64,000 nt of DNA, from NCBI RefSeq assembly GCF_016907775.1, contig NZ_JAFBCO010000001.1, forward strand, positions 682,001 to 746,000, read 5' to 3'. Under the pieces are notes generated by a model. It had not been told where the DNA came from and made no database searches. It was given only the letters and a program-made list of their open reading frames with translations. Position 1 is the first letter of the stretch, and each line of letters starts with the position of its first letter. The position numbers and the translations under genes are program-made. Shown piece after piece: positions 53,867 through 62,343 of the stretch. The stretch comes from Pseudoglutamicibacter cumminsii (lineage in GTDB: Bacteria; Actinomycetota; Actinomycetes; Actinomycetales; Micrococcaceae).

Positions 53867-54526
53867 GTGGATCAGCCAGCAGCCGGCAGCGAGAACCTGA
53901 CGCGCGCATCATGGGCATTGCAAGACCCGCTTCTCACCGAGTATTACGACACCGAATGGGGCCGCCCCGTCACGAGCGAGCGCGGGCTCTATGAGCGGAT
54001 CGTTCTCGAATCTTTCCAGGCCGGTCTGTCCTGGCTCACGGTCTTGAAGAAGCGCGATGCCCTGCGCGAGGTCTTCGCTGACTTCGATCCCGATGCGGTT
54101 GCTGCTTTCACCGAAGAGGAAATTCAGCGGCTGCTCGCTGACGCGCGGATTATCCGGAACCGCGCCAAGATCGAGGCCGCGATCACCAACGCTAAAGCGA
54201 CGGTCGCAGCGCGTGATGTGGGCGGGCTACCGGCGCTCGTGTGGCGGCATACTCCAGAACAGAGTTGTGTTCCAGCAACCGAGGACCAGGTCCCGTCGCA
54301 GAGCGTGGAGTCACGTGAGCTCGCAAAAGATTTGCGTGCGCACGGATTCCGTTTCGTGGGGCCAGTCACCGCGTTCGCGCTCATGTGTGCGGTCGGGATG
54401 GTCGATGCCCACGTCACGTCGTCCCACCTACGTGGTGTGTGCGGGCTCCGTGATGCCGCTGGCCAGCTGACGGAGCGCGGCGAACGCTTCGTGGAAAAGC
54501 TCAGTGCACCCGCTACTCACCAGTGA
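53867..54526 (+). CDS. tag: DNA-3-methyladenine glycosylase I
   Basis: Base-excision enzyme removing 3-methyladenine from DNA. DTEWGRPV, the helix ESFQAGLSWLTVLKKRDALR with the key Glu, FADFDPDAVA and GFRFVGPVTAFALMCAVGMVDAH are typical of TAG. GTG 53867 follows AGGAG by six bases. The usual zinc ligands are mostly missing: the N-terminal Cys is Ala14, the His of YHD is Tyr27, and the C-terminal Cys is absent, while one His remains. A zinc-free subtype is therefore likely. Confidence 0.9.
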   Translation: MDQPAAGSENLTRASWALQDPLLTEYYDTEWGRPVTSERGLYERIVLESFQAGLSWLTVLKKRDALREVFADFDPDAVAAFTEEEIQRLLADARIIRNRAKIEAAITNAKATVAARDVGGLPALVWRHTPEQSCVPATEDQVPSQSVESRELAKDLRAHGFRFVGPVTAFALMCAVGMVDAHVTSSHLRGVCGLRDAAGQLTERGERFVEKLSAPATHQ

Positions 54527-54669
54527 TGCGGATCGTTGCGCTCGCCATCGCGCTCAGCATCGGAGCATCGTGTGAAACGATGGCCGCGGCCGCTATCCAA
54601 ACACGCAAACGCCGGCTGCCCCGCAAAGGTGTCACCCGGCGTGGAAACGGCTTGGATAACTCCGCTTAG
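54526..54669 (+). CDS. Possible small membrane or secreted protein, 47 aa
   Basis: A short frame starts at an ATG overlapping the tag stop (TGATG) and ends at TAG 54667-54669. The product has a hydrophobic N-terminus (MRIVALAIALSIGASC) and a basic C-terminal half. Overlap with the stop would allow coupled translation. There is no family match that I know, and the size makes chance likely. Confidence 0.25.
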   Translation: MRIVALAIALSIGASCETMAAAAIQTRKRRLPRKGVTRRGNGLDNSA

Positions 54670-54678
54670 GACACTCGA

Positions 54679-55794
54679 TTACTGGCGATAAAACTCGAAC
54701 GCAGACGGGCCAGCGCCCGTCGCAACGCGTTGCGTCGGATTCAAAACCCCATGCTCAGTAATCCGGTACACACTGATGTGTCCCGAAAGCTCGCCGCCCA
54801 CCAAAACCAGCTCACGGCCCGGCGCAACAGCAGCCGCACGAGGCCGCTCCTCCGTCCGCGTCCTAGCCCTACGGCGAGGCTGAGCCCCCGTATCAAACAC
54901 AGTCAGCGCGCTCGTCGTGCGCTCCGTAGCCAAAATATAGCTCGCGTTACGCGCATGCATCAGCGCCCCCGCCCACATCGGACGCTCCGGAACCTCAACG
55001 CCCTCTACCAAGCCAGCGCCGCCACCACCGCGGGCAACACCAGGGGCAAGCTCATCCTCCGGCTCATCAATCCGGACCCGCGCGAACTCAGCCAGCTCGC
55101 CCGACTCCGCGTCGCGATGGAACGTGACAACCTCGCCACTCAACTCCGTCAACAACGCAACATACGTGCCATCCGGATGAACCATCACACGCCGCGGACC
55201 AGAACCCTCAGCAACAGCCACAGAGCCCTCCCGAACCAACGGCGGCTCACCAGAGACGCCCCGGCGATACATCACCAGACGGTCATCGCCCAGGCTCGTC
55301 GCATACACATGCTTGCCATCAGGCGACGGCGCCACGCAATTCATCCCACGGCCAACCGCATCATCGATCCACGCCGGCTGCCCCTCCTGAGGCAAACCCT
55401 GGGAATCCAACATGACACGGAACACCGCGTCCCCGAAATAGCTCGCCCCCAGCAAGCCATCCCGGCCCACCGAACCAGTGACTGCCGGATGCTCATCCCC
55501 CGACGTCGGATCAAACGTCAAATACGCAACCGAACGCGGCAAATACGCGGTACCACGCAACGCCAAACGGCCACCAGCCACCACCGTGAAAACCCACAAC
55601 AGCGGACTCTCATGCTCAGCGCCGCCCTGCGCCGCATACACAATCCCGCGACGATGATCCACCGTCACAACAGCGACATCATGGAGTCCCTCGACGACCG
55701 CGAAACGGTTCAGCCGGCCCTCAGCCTCATCCAAAACATAGGCCTCGATGCTGCCCTCGTCACGGCACGCAACATACGTATACGTCGTCGACAT
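54679..55794 (-). CDS. Lactonase family beta-propeller protein
   Basis: A 371-aa seven-bladed propeller of the 6-phosphogluconolactonase (Pgl/YbhE)-like family. Repeated blades include VTVDHRRGIVYAAQ, CVAPSPDGKHVYATSLGDDR and VMVHPDGTYVALLTE. ATG 55794 overlaps the stop of the upstream lyase gene (TGATG), so the two are translated together; an in-frame ATG at 55806 is less likely. Its partner suggests lactone or dicarboxylate metabolism rather than the pentose-phosphate path, but this is inference. Confidence 0.82.
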   Translation of the reverse strand: MSTTYTYVACRDEGSIEAYVLDEAEGRLNRFAVVEGLHDVAVVTVDHRRGIVYAAQGGAEHESPLLWVFTVVAGGRLALRGTAYLPRSVAYLTFDPTSGDEHPAVTGSVGRDGLLGASYFGDAVFRVMLDSQGLPQEGQPAWIDDAVGRGMNCVAPSPDGKHVYATSLGDDRLVMYRRGVSGEPPLVREGSVAVAEGSGPRRVMVHPDGTYVALLTELSGEVVTFHRDAESGELAEFARVRIDEPEDELAPGVARGGGGAGLVEGVEVPERPMWAGALMHARNASYILATERTTSALTVFDTGAQPRRRARTRTEERPRAAAVAPGRELVLVGGELSGHISVYRITEHGVLNPTQRVATGAGPSAFEFYRQ

Positions 55795-56639
55795 CAGGCG
55801 TTCCACAATCCATACGAATCCGCGAGCTGCGCAATCTTCTGCGCACGCTTCAAACGAGGCAAATACGAGCCGTCCGTCATCGGCGCACCCTCCGCATGCT
55901 GATCCAACAACTCATGAGCCCACTTCAACTCATCCTCGCTCGGCGAGAGCCCAGCGTTCACACGGTCAACCTGATCAACATTCAAAACCAGCTTGCCCGT
56001 CATACCCATCTTCGACGTCACCGCGCAGTCCTCGATGACCTCCGCATCACCAGCGGAAGGCACCGACGGGCCATCAATCGGGCCAGGCAAGCGCCCCACA
56101 CGCGAAGCCACCACAAGCTTGCCCCGCGCATACGCCAACGCCAACGGATCCCCACCAGCACCCGTATCCTTACGGAAATCATTCACACCAAACGCCAGCC
56201 GGAACGTACCCGGCGCAGACGCGATCGCCGTCGCATTCTCGATCCCCAAAGCCGACTCAATCAAAGCCAACACCGGGGTACCAGCCGCCAACCGCATCGC
56301 AGTCAACGCAACCTGCTCAGGCTTCTCAGTCTCCGCAAGCATCACCCCACGCAAACCCGGGGCACCCTGCAAAGCCTTCAAATCATCAGCCCAAAACTCA
56401 GAACGAATCGGGTTCACGCGAACCCAACCGCTCATCCCCCCATGCAGCGCCTCAACAACATTCTGGCGGGCCTCTTCCTTCTGATCCTCAGGAATCGGCG
56501 CCTCCATATCGAAAATCACCGAATCAGACTCAGACGCCAACGCCTTACCGAAAATCTCAGGCTTCAACGCGTTGACGAGCAGCCAAGACCTCGAAAGCTT
56601 GGCCGGAAGAGCAGCAGCACGAATATTACGGATGGGCAT
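55794..56639 (-). CDS. HpcH/HpaI aldolase / citrate lyase beta-like (CitE family)
   Basis: A 281-aa TIM-barrel lyase. RSWLLVNALKPEIFGKAL at the start, DMEAPIPEDQK with the metal-binding Asp/Glu, WVRVNPIRSEFW and ALIESALGIEN are typical of CitE-like proteins. These act on malyl-, citramalyl- or citryl-CoA. It lacks the other citrate lyase subunits nearby, so a stand-alone CoA-ester lyase is more likely. The stop overlaps the lactonase start. Confidence 0.87.
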   Translation of the reverse strand: MPIRNIRAAALPAKLSRSWLLVNALKPEIFGKALASESDSVIFDMEAPIPEDQKEEARQNVVEALHGGMSGWVRVNPIRSEFWADDLKALQGAPGLRGVMLAETEKPEQVALTAMRLAAGTPVLALIESALGIENATAIASAPGTFRLAFGVNDFRKDTGAGGDPLALAYARGKLVVASRVGRLPGPIDGPSVPSAGDAEVIEDCAVTSKMGMTGKLVLNVDQVDRVNAGLSPSEDELKWAHELLDQHAEGAPMTDGSYLPRLKRAQKIAQLADSYGLWNA

Positions 56640-56715
56640 ACCTCAACCCTATAAGGACAAGACGGCCGCGTGAACACTTAGCCGCAAGGATGACGAAACA
56701 ACAAGCAGATGCGGA

Positions 56716-58134
56716 CTAATCCAGAAGCAGCGCCGGCTCCTCGAGGATCGCGGCGATATCCGCCAAGAACACCGCACACTTATCGCCGTCAACGATCCGG
56801 TGATCAAACGAGCCACCCACCGTGGTGACATACCGCGGAACCACCGCACCATCGACCACCCACGGGCGCTCCCGCACCGTACCGAACGCAACAATCCCCG
56901 CCTCCGGAGGGTTGATGATCGGCGTACCCGTATCGATACCGAGCGTGCCCACGTTCGTGATCGAAATCGTTCCGTCACGCATATCCTCCGGCCGCGTCTT
57001 GCCGTCGCGGGCGTTCAACGCAAGATCATTCAACGCGATCGCAAGCTCCTTGAGGCTCAACTCATCAGCGTTCTTGATGTTCGGGACAATCAAGCCGCGG
57101 TCCGTCGACGCCGCGATACCAAGGTTGATGTAACCCTTCTGGTGGATCTCCGCGCCGTTCTCCGTCTCAACCCACGTCGAGTTGATCTCCGGATTACGCT
57201 GCGCCGCCCACATCACGGCCTTCGCAACCACCAAAAGCGGGGTGACCTTCACACCCTCAAAGTCACGCGAAGCCTTCAGCCGGCGTACAAACTCCATCGT
57301 GCGGGTCGCATCCACATCCACGAATAGCGACACATGCGGTGCCGAAAATGCAGAACGGACCATGGCCGCTGCTGTCGCCTTGCGCACGCCGCGCACCGGA
57401 ACCACCGTGACCTCACCCGCAGGCGGCTCCGCCGAAACACCATTCTGGGCGCCCGCACCAAACGATGCCGCAACAGCACCCCGCGGAACCTCACTCGACG
57501 CCGCAGGGGCCGAGCTACGGTAGGTTCCCAAACGCTTATCCGCGAACGACGCCAGATCTTCCCGCGTCACCTCACCGCGCGGGCCAGTCGCCGGAACATC
57601 ACGCAAATCCACACCCAGGTCACGAGCCAACTTACGCACCGGAGGCTTCGCGAGCGCCGGAACATCCGCTGCGCCTGGGAGTGAACGCTGCGCCCGTGCC
57701 GCCGGACCATCGAAGTCCACGCCACGCTCAGTAGCACGCTGCGGCGCACGCCTACGACGAGCACGTAACGACGCCTTATCCGCAACCGGACCAGAGCCCA
57801 CCAGCGGGCCTGGCCCATCAACTGCACCGGCATCGCTAGCCTCAGCGGAAGCCACGGACGCAGCGGGACCGTCACCCGCGTCGTCGGCAACCTCTTCACC
57901 CGGACAAGCGATATCGATCAGCGGCTGACCCACCTCAACCACCTCGCCGACCTCGGCGTGCAGGCGAGTCACCGTCCCCTCAAACGGGCACGGCAACTCA
58001 ACCAAAGACTTCGCGGTCTCAATCTCAACAAAAGGCTGATTCAACGCGACCTCGTCGCCCACCGCAACCTTCCACTCAACGATGTCAGCCTCAGTGAGGC
58101 CCTCGCCCACATCAGGCAAATTGAACGTCGTCAT
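56716..58134 (-). CDS. 2-oxoacid dehydrogenase E2 (dihydrolipoyl acyltransferase)
   Basis: Core subunit of a branched-chain 2-oxoacid dehydrogenase-type complex. A lipoyl domain (residues 1-78) carries the modified Lys in IETAKSLVEL. An Ala/Pro/Asp-rich linker, a peripheral-subunit-binding domain (KPPVRKLARDLGVDLRDVPA) and the catalytic acyltransferase domain (about 235-472) follow. The active-site His appears in GGSFDHRIVDGD. It is the third gene of the operon behind E1 alpha and beta. No E3 gene is in the window, so lipoamide dehydrogenase must come from elsewhere. Pyruvate as substrate is not excluded. Confidence 0.92.
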   Translation of the reverse strand: MTTFNLPDVGEGLTEADIVEWKVAVGDEVALNQPFVEIETAKSLVELPCPFEGTVTRLHAEVGEVVEVGQPLIDIACPGEEVADDAGDGPAASVASAEASDAGAVDGPGPLVGSGPVADKASLRARRRRAPQRATERGVDFDGPAARAQRSLPGAADVPALAKPPVRKLARDLGVDLRDVPATGPRGEVTREDLASFADKRLGTYRSSAPAASSEVPRGAVAASFGAGAQNGVSAEPPAGEVTVVPVRGVRKATAAAMVRSAFSAPHVSLFVDVDATRTMEFVRRLKASRDFEGVKVTPLLVVAKAVMWAAQRNPEINSTWVETENGAEIHQKGYINLGIAASTDRGLIVPNIKNADELSLKELAIALNDLALNARDGKTRPEDMRDGTISITNVGTLGIDTGTPIINPPEAGIVAFGTVRERPWVVDGAVVPRYVTTVGGSFDHRIVDGDKCAVFLADIAAILEEPALLLD

Positions 58135-58155
58135 CTCAAAATCCTTCCAAAGTGC

Positions 58156-59142
58156 CTAGTGTTCGAACGTGCGGTCCAACGCATCAACGATCCGGTCAAT
58201 GTTCGGCAGATAATCTGCTTCCACCCGCGACGGCGGATACGGCATGTGATAGCCGCCCACCCGCTCAATCGGTGCCTCCAGCGCGTAGAAGCAACGGTGT
58301 CCGATGCGCGCCGCGATTTCCGCTCCTAGGCCCTGGAACGTTGGGGCCTCGTGTGCGATGACGAGGCGGCCGGTCTTGGCCACGGAGGCTTCGATCGCGT
58401 CGAAATCGATCGGGTTCAGGGAGCGCAGGTCGATCACCTCGACGTCGAGGTCTTCCGTCTCCAGCGCTGCGGCGGCAGCGAGCGCGGTAGGCACCACAGG
58501 CCCCCACGCGAGTAGCGTCGCGTCCGCACCTTCGCGGACGACCATCGCCTGATCTGGCGCGGCCTCGCGATTCTCGGTGTCGACCTCGCCGCGCAGCCAG
58601 TAGCGGCGCTTCGGCTCAAAGAAAATCACCGGATCATCCAGCTCAAACGCTTCCTGGATCATCCAATACGCATCGTGCGGCGAGGACGGCGTCATGATGC
58701 GGATGCCTGCGGTGTGTGCGAAGAGCGCTTCCGGCGATTCGGAGTGGTGTTCAACCGAACCGATCCCGCCACCGTATGGAACGCGGATCACGACGGGCAG
58801 GTTGACCCTGCCTCGGGTGCGGGCGAACATCTTGGCCAGCTGGGTCGTGATCTGGTTGAAGGCCGGGAAAATGAAGCCGTCGAACTGGATCTCCGCGAGC
58901 GGGCGGTAGCCGCGCATCGCCATGCCGATGCAGGTGCCGATGATGCCGGATTCCGCGAGTGGGGAATCCACGACTCGATCTTCACCGAAGTCTTTCTGCA
59001 GGCCGTCGGTCACGCGGTACACGCCGCCAAGCTTGCCGATGTCCTCACCGATCAAAAGCGAGCGCGAGTTGGTTTCAAGGATGCGGCGCAGGCCAGCGTT
59101 GATCGCGCCAGCAATAGTCATGCGTTGCGTGCTCACGTTCAC
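58156..59142 (-). CDS. 2-oxoacid dehydrogenase E1 beta subunit
   Basis: Transketolase-like beta chain of the E1 component, 328 aa. LLIGEDIGKLGGVYRVTDGL, the VDSPLAESGIIG segment with the TPP-activating Glu, and RVPYGGGIGSVEHHSESPEA are family hallmarks, followed by the C-terminal transketolase domain. The GTG start overlaps the stop of E1 alpha (GTGA at 59139-59142) behind a G-rich ribosome site, ensuring equal synthesis. Confidence 0.93.
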   Translation of the reverse strand: MNVSTQRMTIAGAINAGLRRILETNSRSLLIGEDIGKLGGVYRVTDGLQKDFGEDRVVDSPLAESGIIGTCIGMAMRGYRPLAEIQFDGFIFPAFNQITTQLAKMFARTRGRVNLPVVIRVPYGGGIGSVEHHSESPEALFAHTAGIRIMTPSSPHDAYWMIQEAFELDDPVIFFEPKRRYWLRGEVDTENREAAPDQAMVVREGADATLLAWGPVVPTALAAAAALETEDLDVEVIDLRSLNPIDFDAIEASVAKTGRLVIAHEAPTFQGLGAEIAARIGHRCFYALEAPIERVGGYHMPYPPSRVEADYLPNIDRIVDALDRTFEH

Positions 59143-60335
59143 GCCCCCTTCCCGGCGCCGTCATCGGCTTGGCCAGTTTCATCGTCTTCAAGCGATTCCA
59201 TGAAGGCCCGATGCTCGGCCCGCTCTCGTTCCACAAGCGGGTGTGGGTGTGCGTAGACGTGGTCGAATTGCTCGTCGAGCGTTGCGCCGGCAAAGTTCAG
59301 GACCGCGTCGCGGACCTCGGCTGCGCGGGACGCGGCTTGTTCTTCGACCTCGTCGAAGAATGACTCCGCGACCCCGCATTCCTCGAGGAACGTGCGTGCA
59401 CGCACCAACGGATCACGCGGAGCCCAGCTTTCCTCTTCCGGACGGCCGCGGTATTTGGTTGGGTCGTCGGCGGTCGTATGCGCGCCGAGGCGGTACGTTT
59501 CCGCCTCGATCAAGACCGGACCCTTTCCGCTGCGCGCATGCTCGAGCGCCCACTGAGTCACCGCGTGAACCGCGAGTACATCGTTGCCATCAACACGGAC
59601 GCTCGGGAAGCCGTAACCCGCGGCGCGTTGAGCGAGCGGAACCTTTGATTGGGTTTCGAACGGAACCGAAATGGCCCACCGGTTGTTCTGGCAGAAGAAC
59701 ACGACGGGCGACTGGTTGCTCGCCGCGAAAACCATGGATTCGTGCACATCGCCTTCAGACGACGAACCGTCACCGAAGCATGCGATAACAGCCTCACCAT
59801 CTTGCGCGAGCTTGGCTGGATCCCATCCGGCCTGGTCTCGCTGTATGCCCATCGCGTAGCCGGTTGCGTGCAGCGTTTGTGCCGCGAGTACAAGCGTGTA
59901 GACCTGGAAGTTGTGCGCGTGAGGATCCCAGCCGGAGTGGCCTTCGCCGCGGAAGAGACGAAATAGGTCCGTGATGCTCACGTCGCGGGCCAACGCCATA
60001 GCGTGTTCGCGGTAGGTCGGGAAAACGAAGTCGCTTGAACGTGCAGCGCTAATGGCGCCGACCTGCGCAGCCTCTTGGCCTTGCAACGGAACCCACAAGA
60101 CGAGCTCACCCTGTCGCTGAAGGATTGAACCTTCTTGGTCAACACGGCGAGCGATCATCATGTCCCGATAGAACTCTTGATAGTCCTCGACCGTGAGGTC
60201 TGTGACCCAATGGTCCCAATCAGGGTTGGCGATTCGCCGACCTTCTGCATCCAGCATCTGCACGGGTTCAAAGTCCAGAACCTGTTGCATGAGCTGGCGA
60301 GAGTCTGGCCCGCTGTTCGCTGGGGTGACCGTCAT
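59139..60335 (-). CDS. 2-oxoacid dehydrogenase E1 alpha subunit
   Basis: TPP-binding alpha chain of E1, 398 aa. The TPP motif begins CFGDGSSSEGDVHE and continues to VFFCQNNRWAIS. The region TYRLGAHTTADDPTKYR contains the conserved phosphorylation-loop equivalent. The variants here resemble branched-chain complexes (BkdA) and the related actinobacterial PdhA. ATG 60335 follows GAGGAG; an upstream extension is not needed. It heads the E1alpha-E1beta-E2 operon, with two ATATTC-N8-GAATAT palindromes in its upstream region. Confidence 0.9.
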   Translation of the reverse strand: MTVTPANSGPDSRQLMQQVLDFEPVQMLDAEGRRIANPDWDHWVTDLTVEDYQEFYRDMMIARRVDQEGSILQRQGELVLWVPLQGQEAAQVGAISAARSSDFVFPTYREHAMALARDVSITDLFRLFRGEGHSGWDPHAHNFQVYTLVLAAQTLHATGYAMGIQRDQAGWDPAKLAQDGEAVIACFGDGSSSEGDVHESMVFAASNQSPVVFFCQNNRWAISVPFETQSKVPLAQRAAGYGFPSVRVDGNDVLAVHAVTQWALEHARSGKGPVLIEAETYRLGAHTTADDPTKYRGRPEEESWAPRDPLVRARTFLEECGVAESFFDEVEEQAASRAAEVRDAVLNFAGATLDEQFDHVYAHPHPLVERERAEHRAFMESLEDDETGQADDGAGKGA

Positions 60336-60399
60336 ACCGCTCCTCACGTGCTTCGATTCAGCGGCGTATGTGATGCAGCCAAATCCCACACAAGCTATT

Positions 60400-60421
60400 C
60401 ATATTCCGTCTGCAGAATATG
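60400..60421. promoter_or_regulatory. Palindrome CATATTC-N8-GAATATG, proximal copy
   Basis: A perfect 7-bp inverted repeat with an 8-bp spacer lies 65 bp upstream of the E1 alpha start, in the promoter zone. A second copy of the core occurs at 60543-60562. The size suits an Lrp/AsnC-type or other dimeric regulator such as the Bkd regulators of branched-chain catabolism; the actual protein is unknown. Confidence 0.7.
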
Positions 60422-60480
60422 CCATCTCAGCTTTTACATTCCTTGTGAGCCTACCCGCATTCACGGCACAAAAGGAAGTG

Positions 60481-60519
60481 CTTTGGGCCGCAGAAATCGC
60501 GTGTTTCTGCGGCCCAAAG
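60481..60519 (-). terminator. Hairpin between hisC-like gene and E1 alpha gene
   Basis: A perfect 16-bp stem CTTTGGGCCGCAGAAA with its complement (60481-60496, 60504-60519) and a 7-base loop. It lies after the aminotransferase gene stop on the minus strand and should end its transcript, although the T-run is poor. Confidence 0.75.
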
Positions 60520-60542
60520 ATGTATTTAGTTTGCCTCCCTAC

Positions 60543-60562
60543 ATATTCTGCTTTTGGAATAT
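60543..60562. promoter_or_regulatory. Palindrome ATATTC-N8-GAATAT, distal copy
   Basis: Same core and spacing as at 60401-60420, centred 142 bp away. It lies between the aminotransferase stop and the hairpin. Two copies with a hairpin between them suggest looping or cooperative binding; this is inferred. Confidence 0.6.
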
Positions 60563-60569
60563 CTAGCGC

Positions 60570-61679
60570 TTAGCTTCGCTTGATGAACTCTGCGCAGAGC
60601 TCAATGAAGCGCGCATTTCCTTCTGGTTCGCCAATGGAAACGCGTACGCCTTCACCCTCGAAAGCACGCACCGAAAGCGCCTGCTGGCCGGCGGCTTCTG
60701 CGAACTCTGCGGTGCGCTCACCGAGTGGGAGCCAAACGAAGTTCGCGTGCGTCTCTGGGATATCCCAACCCTGCTCGGTTAGCGCGGCGACGACTTTGTT
60801 GCGCTCCTGGACGGTCTCTTCGACGCGTGCGAGCACTTCGTCGATCGCGTCGATCGACGCCACTGCGGCCGCTTCGGCGACCGAGGAGACACCGAATGGG
60901 ACTGCGACCTTGCGCAGGGACTGGGTGATGTGTGGCTGGGATACCGAGTAGCCGACGCGCAGGTTCGCGAGCGAGTGCGCCTTCGAGAAGGTGCGCAGCG
61001 CAACGACGTTCGGGTATTTGCGGTAGAGCTCGAGGCCGTTGACGGCTTCGTCGTCGCGCAGGTATTCAAGGTAGGCCTCGTCGATCACCACGAGGACGTT
61101 GGTTGGAACCTTGCTCAGCAGGTCCTCGACTTCGGCGGTGCGGAGCACTGGGCCGGTCGGGTTGTTTGGGGTGCAGAGGATCATCACGGAGGTGTTTTCC
61201 GTGACGGCCTCTACCATCGCGTCAAGGTCGATGCGGTGGTCTTCGGTCAGTGGAACCTGAACCGAGGTTGCGCCAGCGGTTTCGACGATGATCGGGTAGG
61301 CCTCGAAGGAGCGCCATGGGTAGATCACTTCGTCGCCGGTGCCGTCTTCGTTGGTTCCGGCGAAGGCGTTGATGATCTGGGTCAGCGCACCGAGTGAGCC
61401 GGTTCCGGTGACGATGTCGTCTGCCGGGATGTCGAAGTGTTCGGCGAGGCGGTTGCGCAGCTTGGTGGACAGTGGGTCCGGGTAGCGGTTGTAGTCCTCG
61501 TAGCTCTTGATGGCCTGGGCGACAGAAGGGACTGGCGTGCCAGGGTTTTCGTTTGAGGAGAGCTTATAAGGTTGAAGCCCTGGGATGACCATGGGTGGCT
61601 TGCCTGCTTTGTAGTCAGGCAGCCGGCCGATCACTGGGCGTGGAGTAGGGGTTGCGGCATTTTCGGTGACATCAGACAT
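60570..61679 (-). CDS. hisC: Histidinol-phosphate / aromatic aminotransferase (HisC family)
   Basis: PLP aminotransferase of 369 aa. SSNENPGTPVPSV at the N-terminus, TPNNPTGPV, DEAYLEYL and the Lys-containing FSKAHSLANLRVGY are HisC signatures. Stand-alone copies outside a his operon are often aromatic-amino-acid aminotransferases (Pat) in actinobacteria, and that is plausible here. ATG 61679 gives the normal N-terminus, and an upstream extension to 61766 is unlikely. It is separated from the E1 alpha gene by a hairpin and two palindromes. Confidence 0.88.
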   Translation of the reverse strand: MSDVTENAATPTPRPVIGRLPDYKAGKPPMVIPGLQPYKLSSNENPGTPVPSVAQAIKSYEDYNRYPDPLSTKLRNRLAEHFDIPADDIVTGTGSLGALTQIINAFAGTNEDGTGDEVIYPWRSFEAYPIIVETAGATSVQVPLTEDHRIDLDAMVEAVTENTSVMILCTPNNPTGPVLRTAEVEDLLSKVPTNVLVVIDEAYLEYLRDDEAVNGLELYRKYPNVVALRTFSKAHSLANLRVGYSVSQPHITQSLRKVAVPFGVSSVAEAAAVASIDAIDEVLARVEETVQERNKVVAALTEQGWDIPETHANFVWLPLGERTAEFAEAAGQQALSVRAFEGEGVRVSIGEPEGNARFIELCAEFIKRS

Positions 61680-61863
61680 ACCGCTAGGGTATGCCTTCTG
61701 CGGACACCCTTGCATCTTATCTTTGTGACGGTGGACACATTGCCGGTTGTCCATGAGAGCCTCCACATGATGCGGCGGTTTCCGGCCGGTACGGTGTCAG
61801 CTCGTCCATGACTACCTGCTCAAGGCCTGGAACGGCGAACGTCTGACGTGCAATGCTGTAGGT

Positions 61864-62265
61864 ATGCGTTTCATCATCAGCGCCATCGTCAACGCGCTTG
61901 CGCTCGCAGCGGCGGCGGCCCTCGTCAACGGCATTCACATCGGCCCTGTTGGTGCCACGGACAATTCGGGTTCCGTTATGGCCTCCTACCTGCTGGCAGG
62001 TGCGTTGTTCGGTCTCGTCAACGCCGCTTTAGGTAAGTTCATTCGGATCCTTTCCATTCCGCTGTACTGCCTAACGTTGGGACTCTTCGCGCTGGTGGTC
62101 AACGCGTTGCTGTTCCAGATCACCGCGTGGCTCTCTAACCTCACCGGCCTGATCGTGTTCTCGATTGACTCGTTCTTCTGGGACGGCATCCTCGGGGCCC
62201 TCATCGTCTCGATCGTGTCCGCACTGATCGGCCTCGTGCTACGCACGGCACGCATCGGCGCCTAG
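61864..62265 (+). CDS. Phage-holin-4-family membrane protein (YvlD-like)
   Basis: A 133-aa membrane protein with four hydrophobic segments. FGLVNAALGKFIRILSIPLY and LGLFALVVNALLF are the conserved core of the YvlD/holin-4 family, found in many chromosomes without phages. Function is unknown; B. subtilis relatives respond to cell-envelope stress. It stands alone and divergent from the aminotransferase gene. Confidence 0.85.
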   Translation: MRFIISAIVNALALAAAAALVNGIHIGPVGATDNSGSVMASYLLAGALFGLVNAALGKFIRILSIPLYCLTLGLFALVVNALLFQITAWLSNLTGLIVFSIDSFFWDGILGALIVSIVSALIGLVLRTARIGA

Positions 62266-62343
62266 ATTCTTGTCCGTTCTGGTTCTTGTCCGTTCTCGCC
62301 CCGCGATGGTCATCTCCAGCGCCGGTCTTCTACCGCGCCGCAA

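Noticed and set aside
54730-56654. Long + strand frames opposite the lactonase and CitE-like genes
   Set aside because: Arg/His/Gln-rich products typical of antisense frames; the minus-strand genes have family motifs and overlapping start and stop codons.
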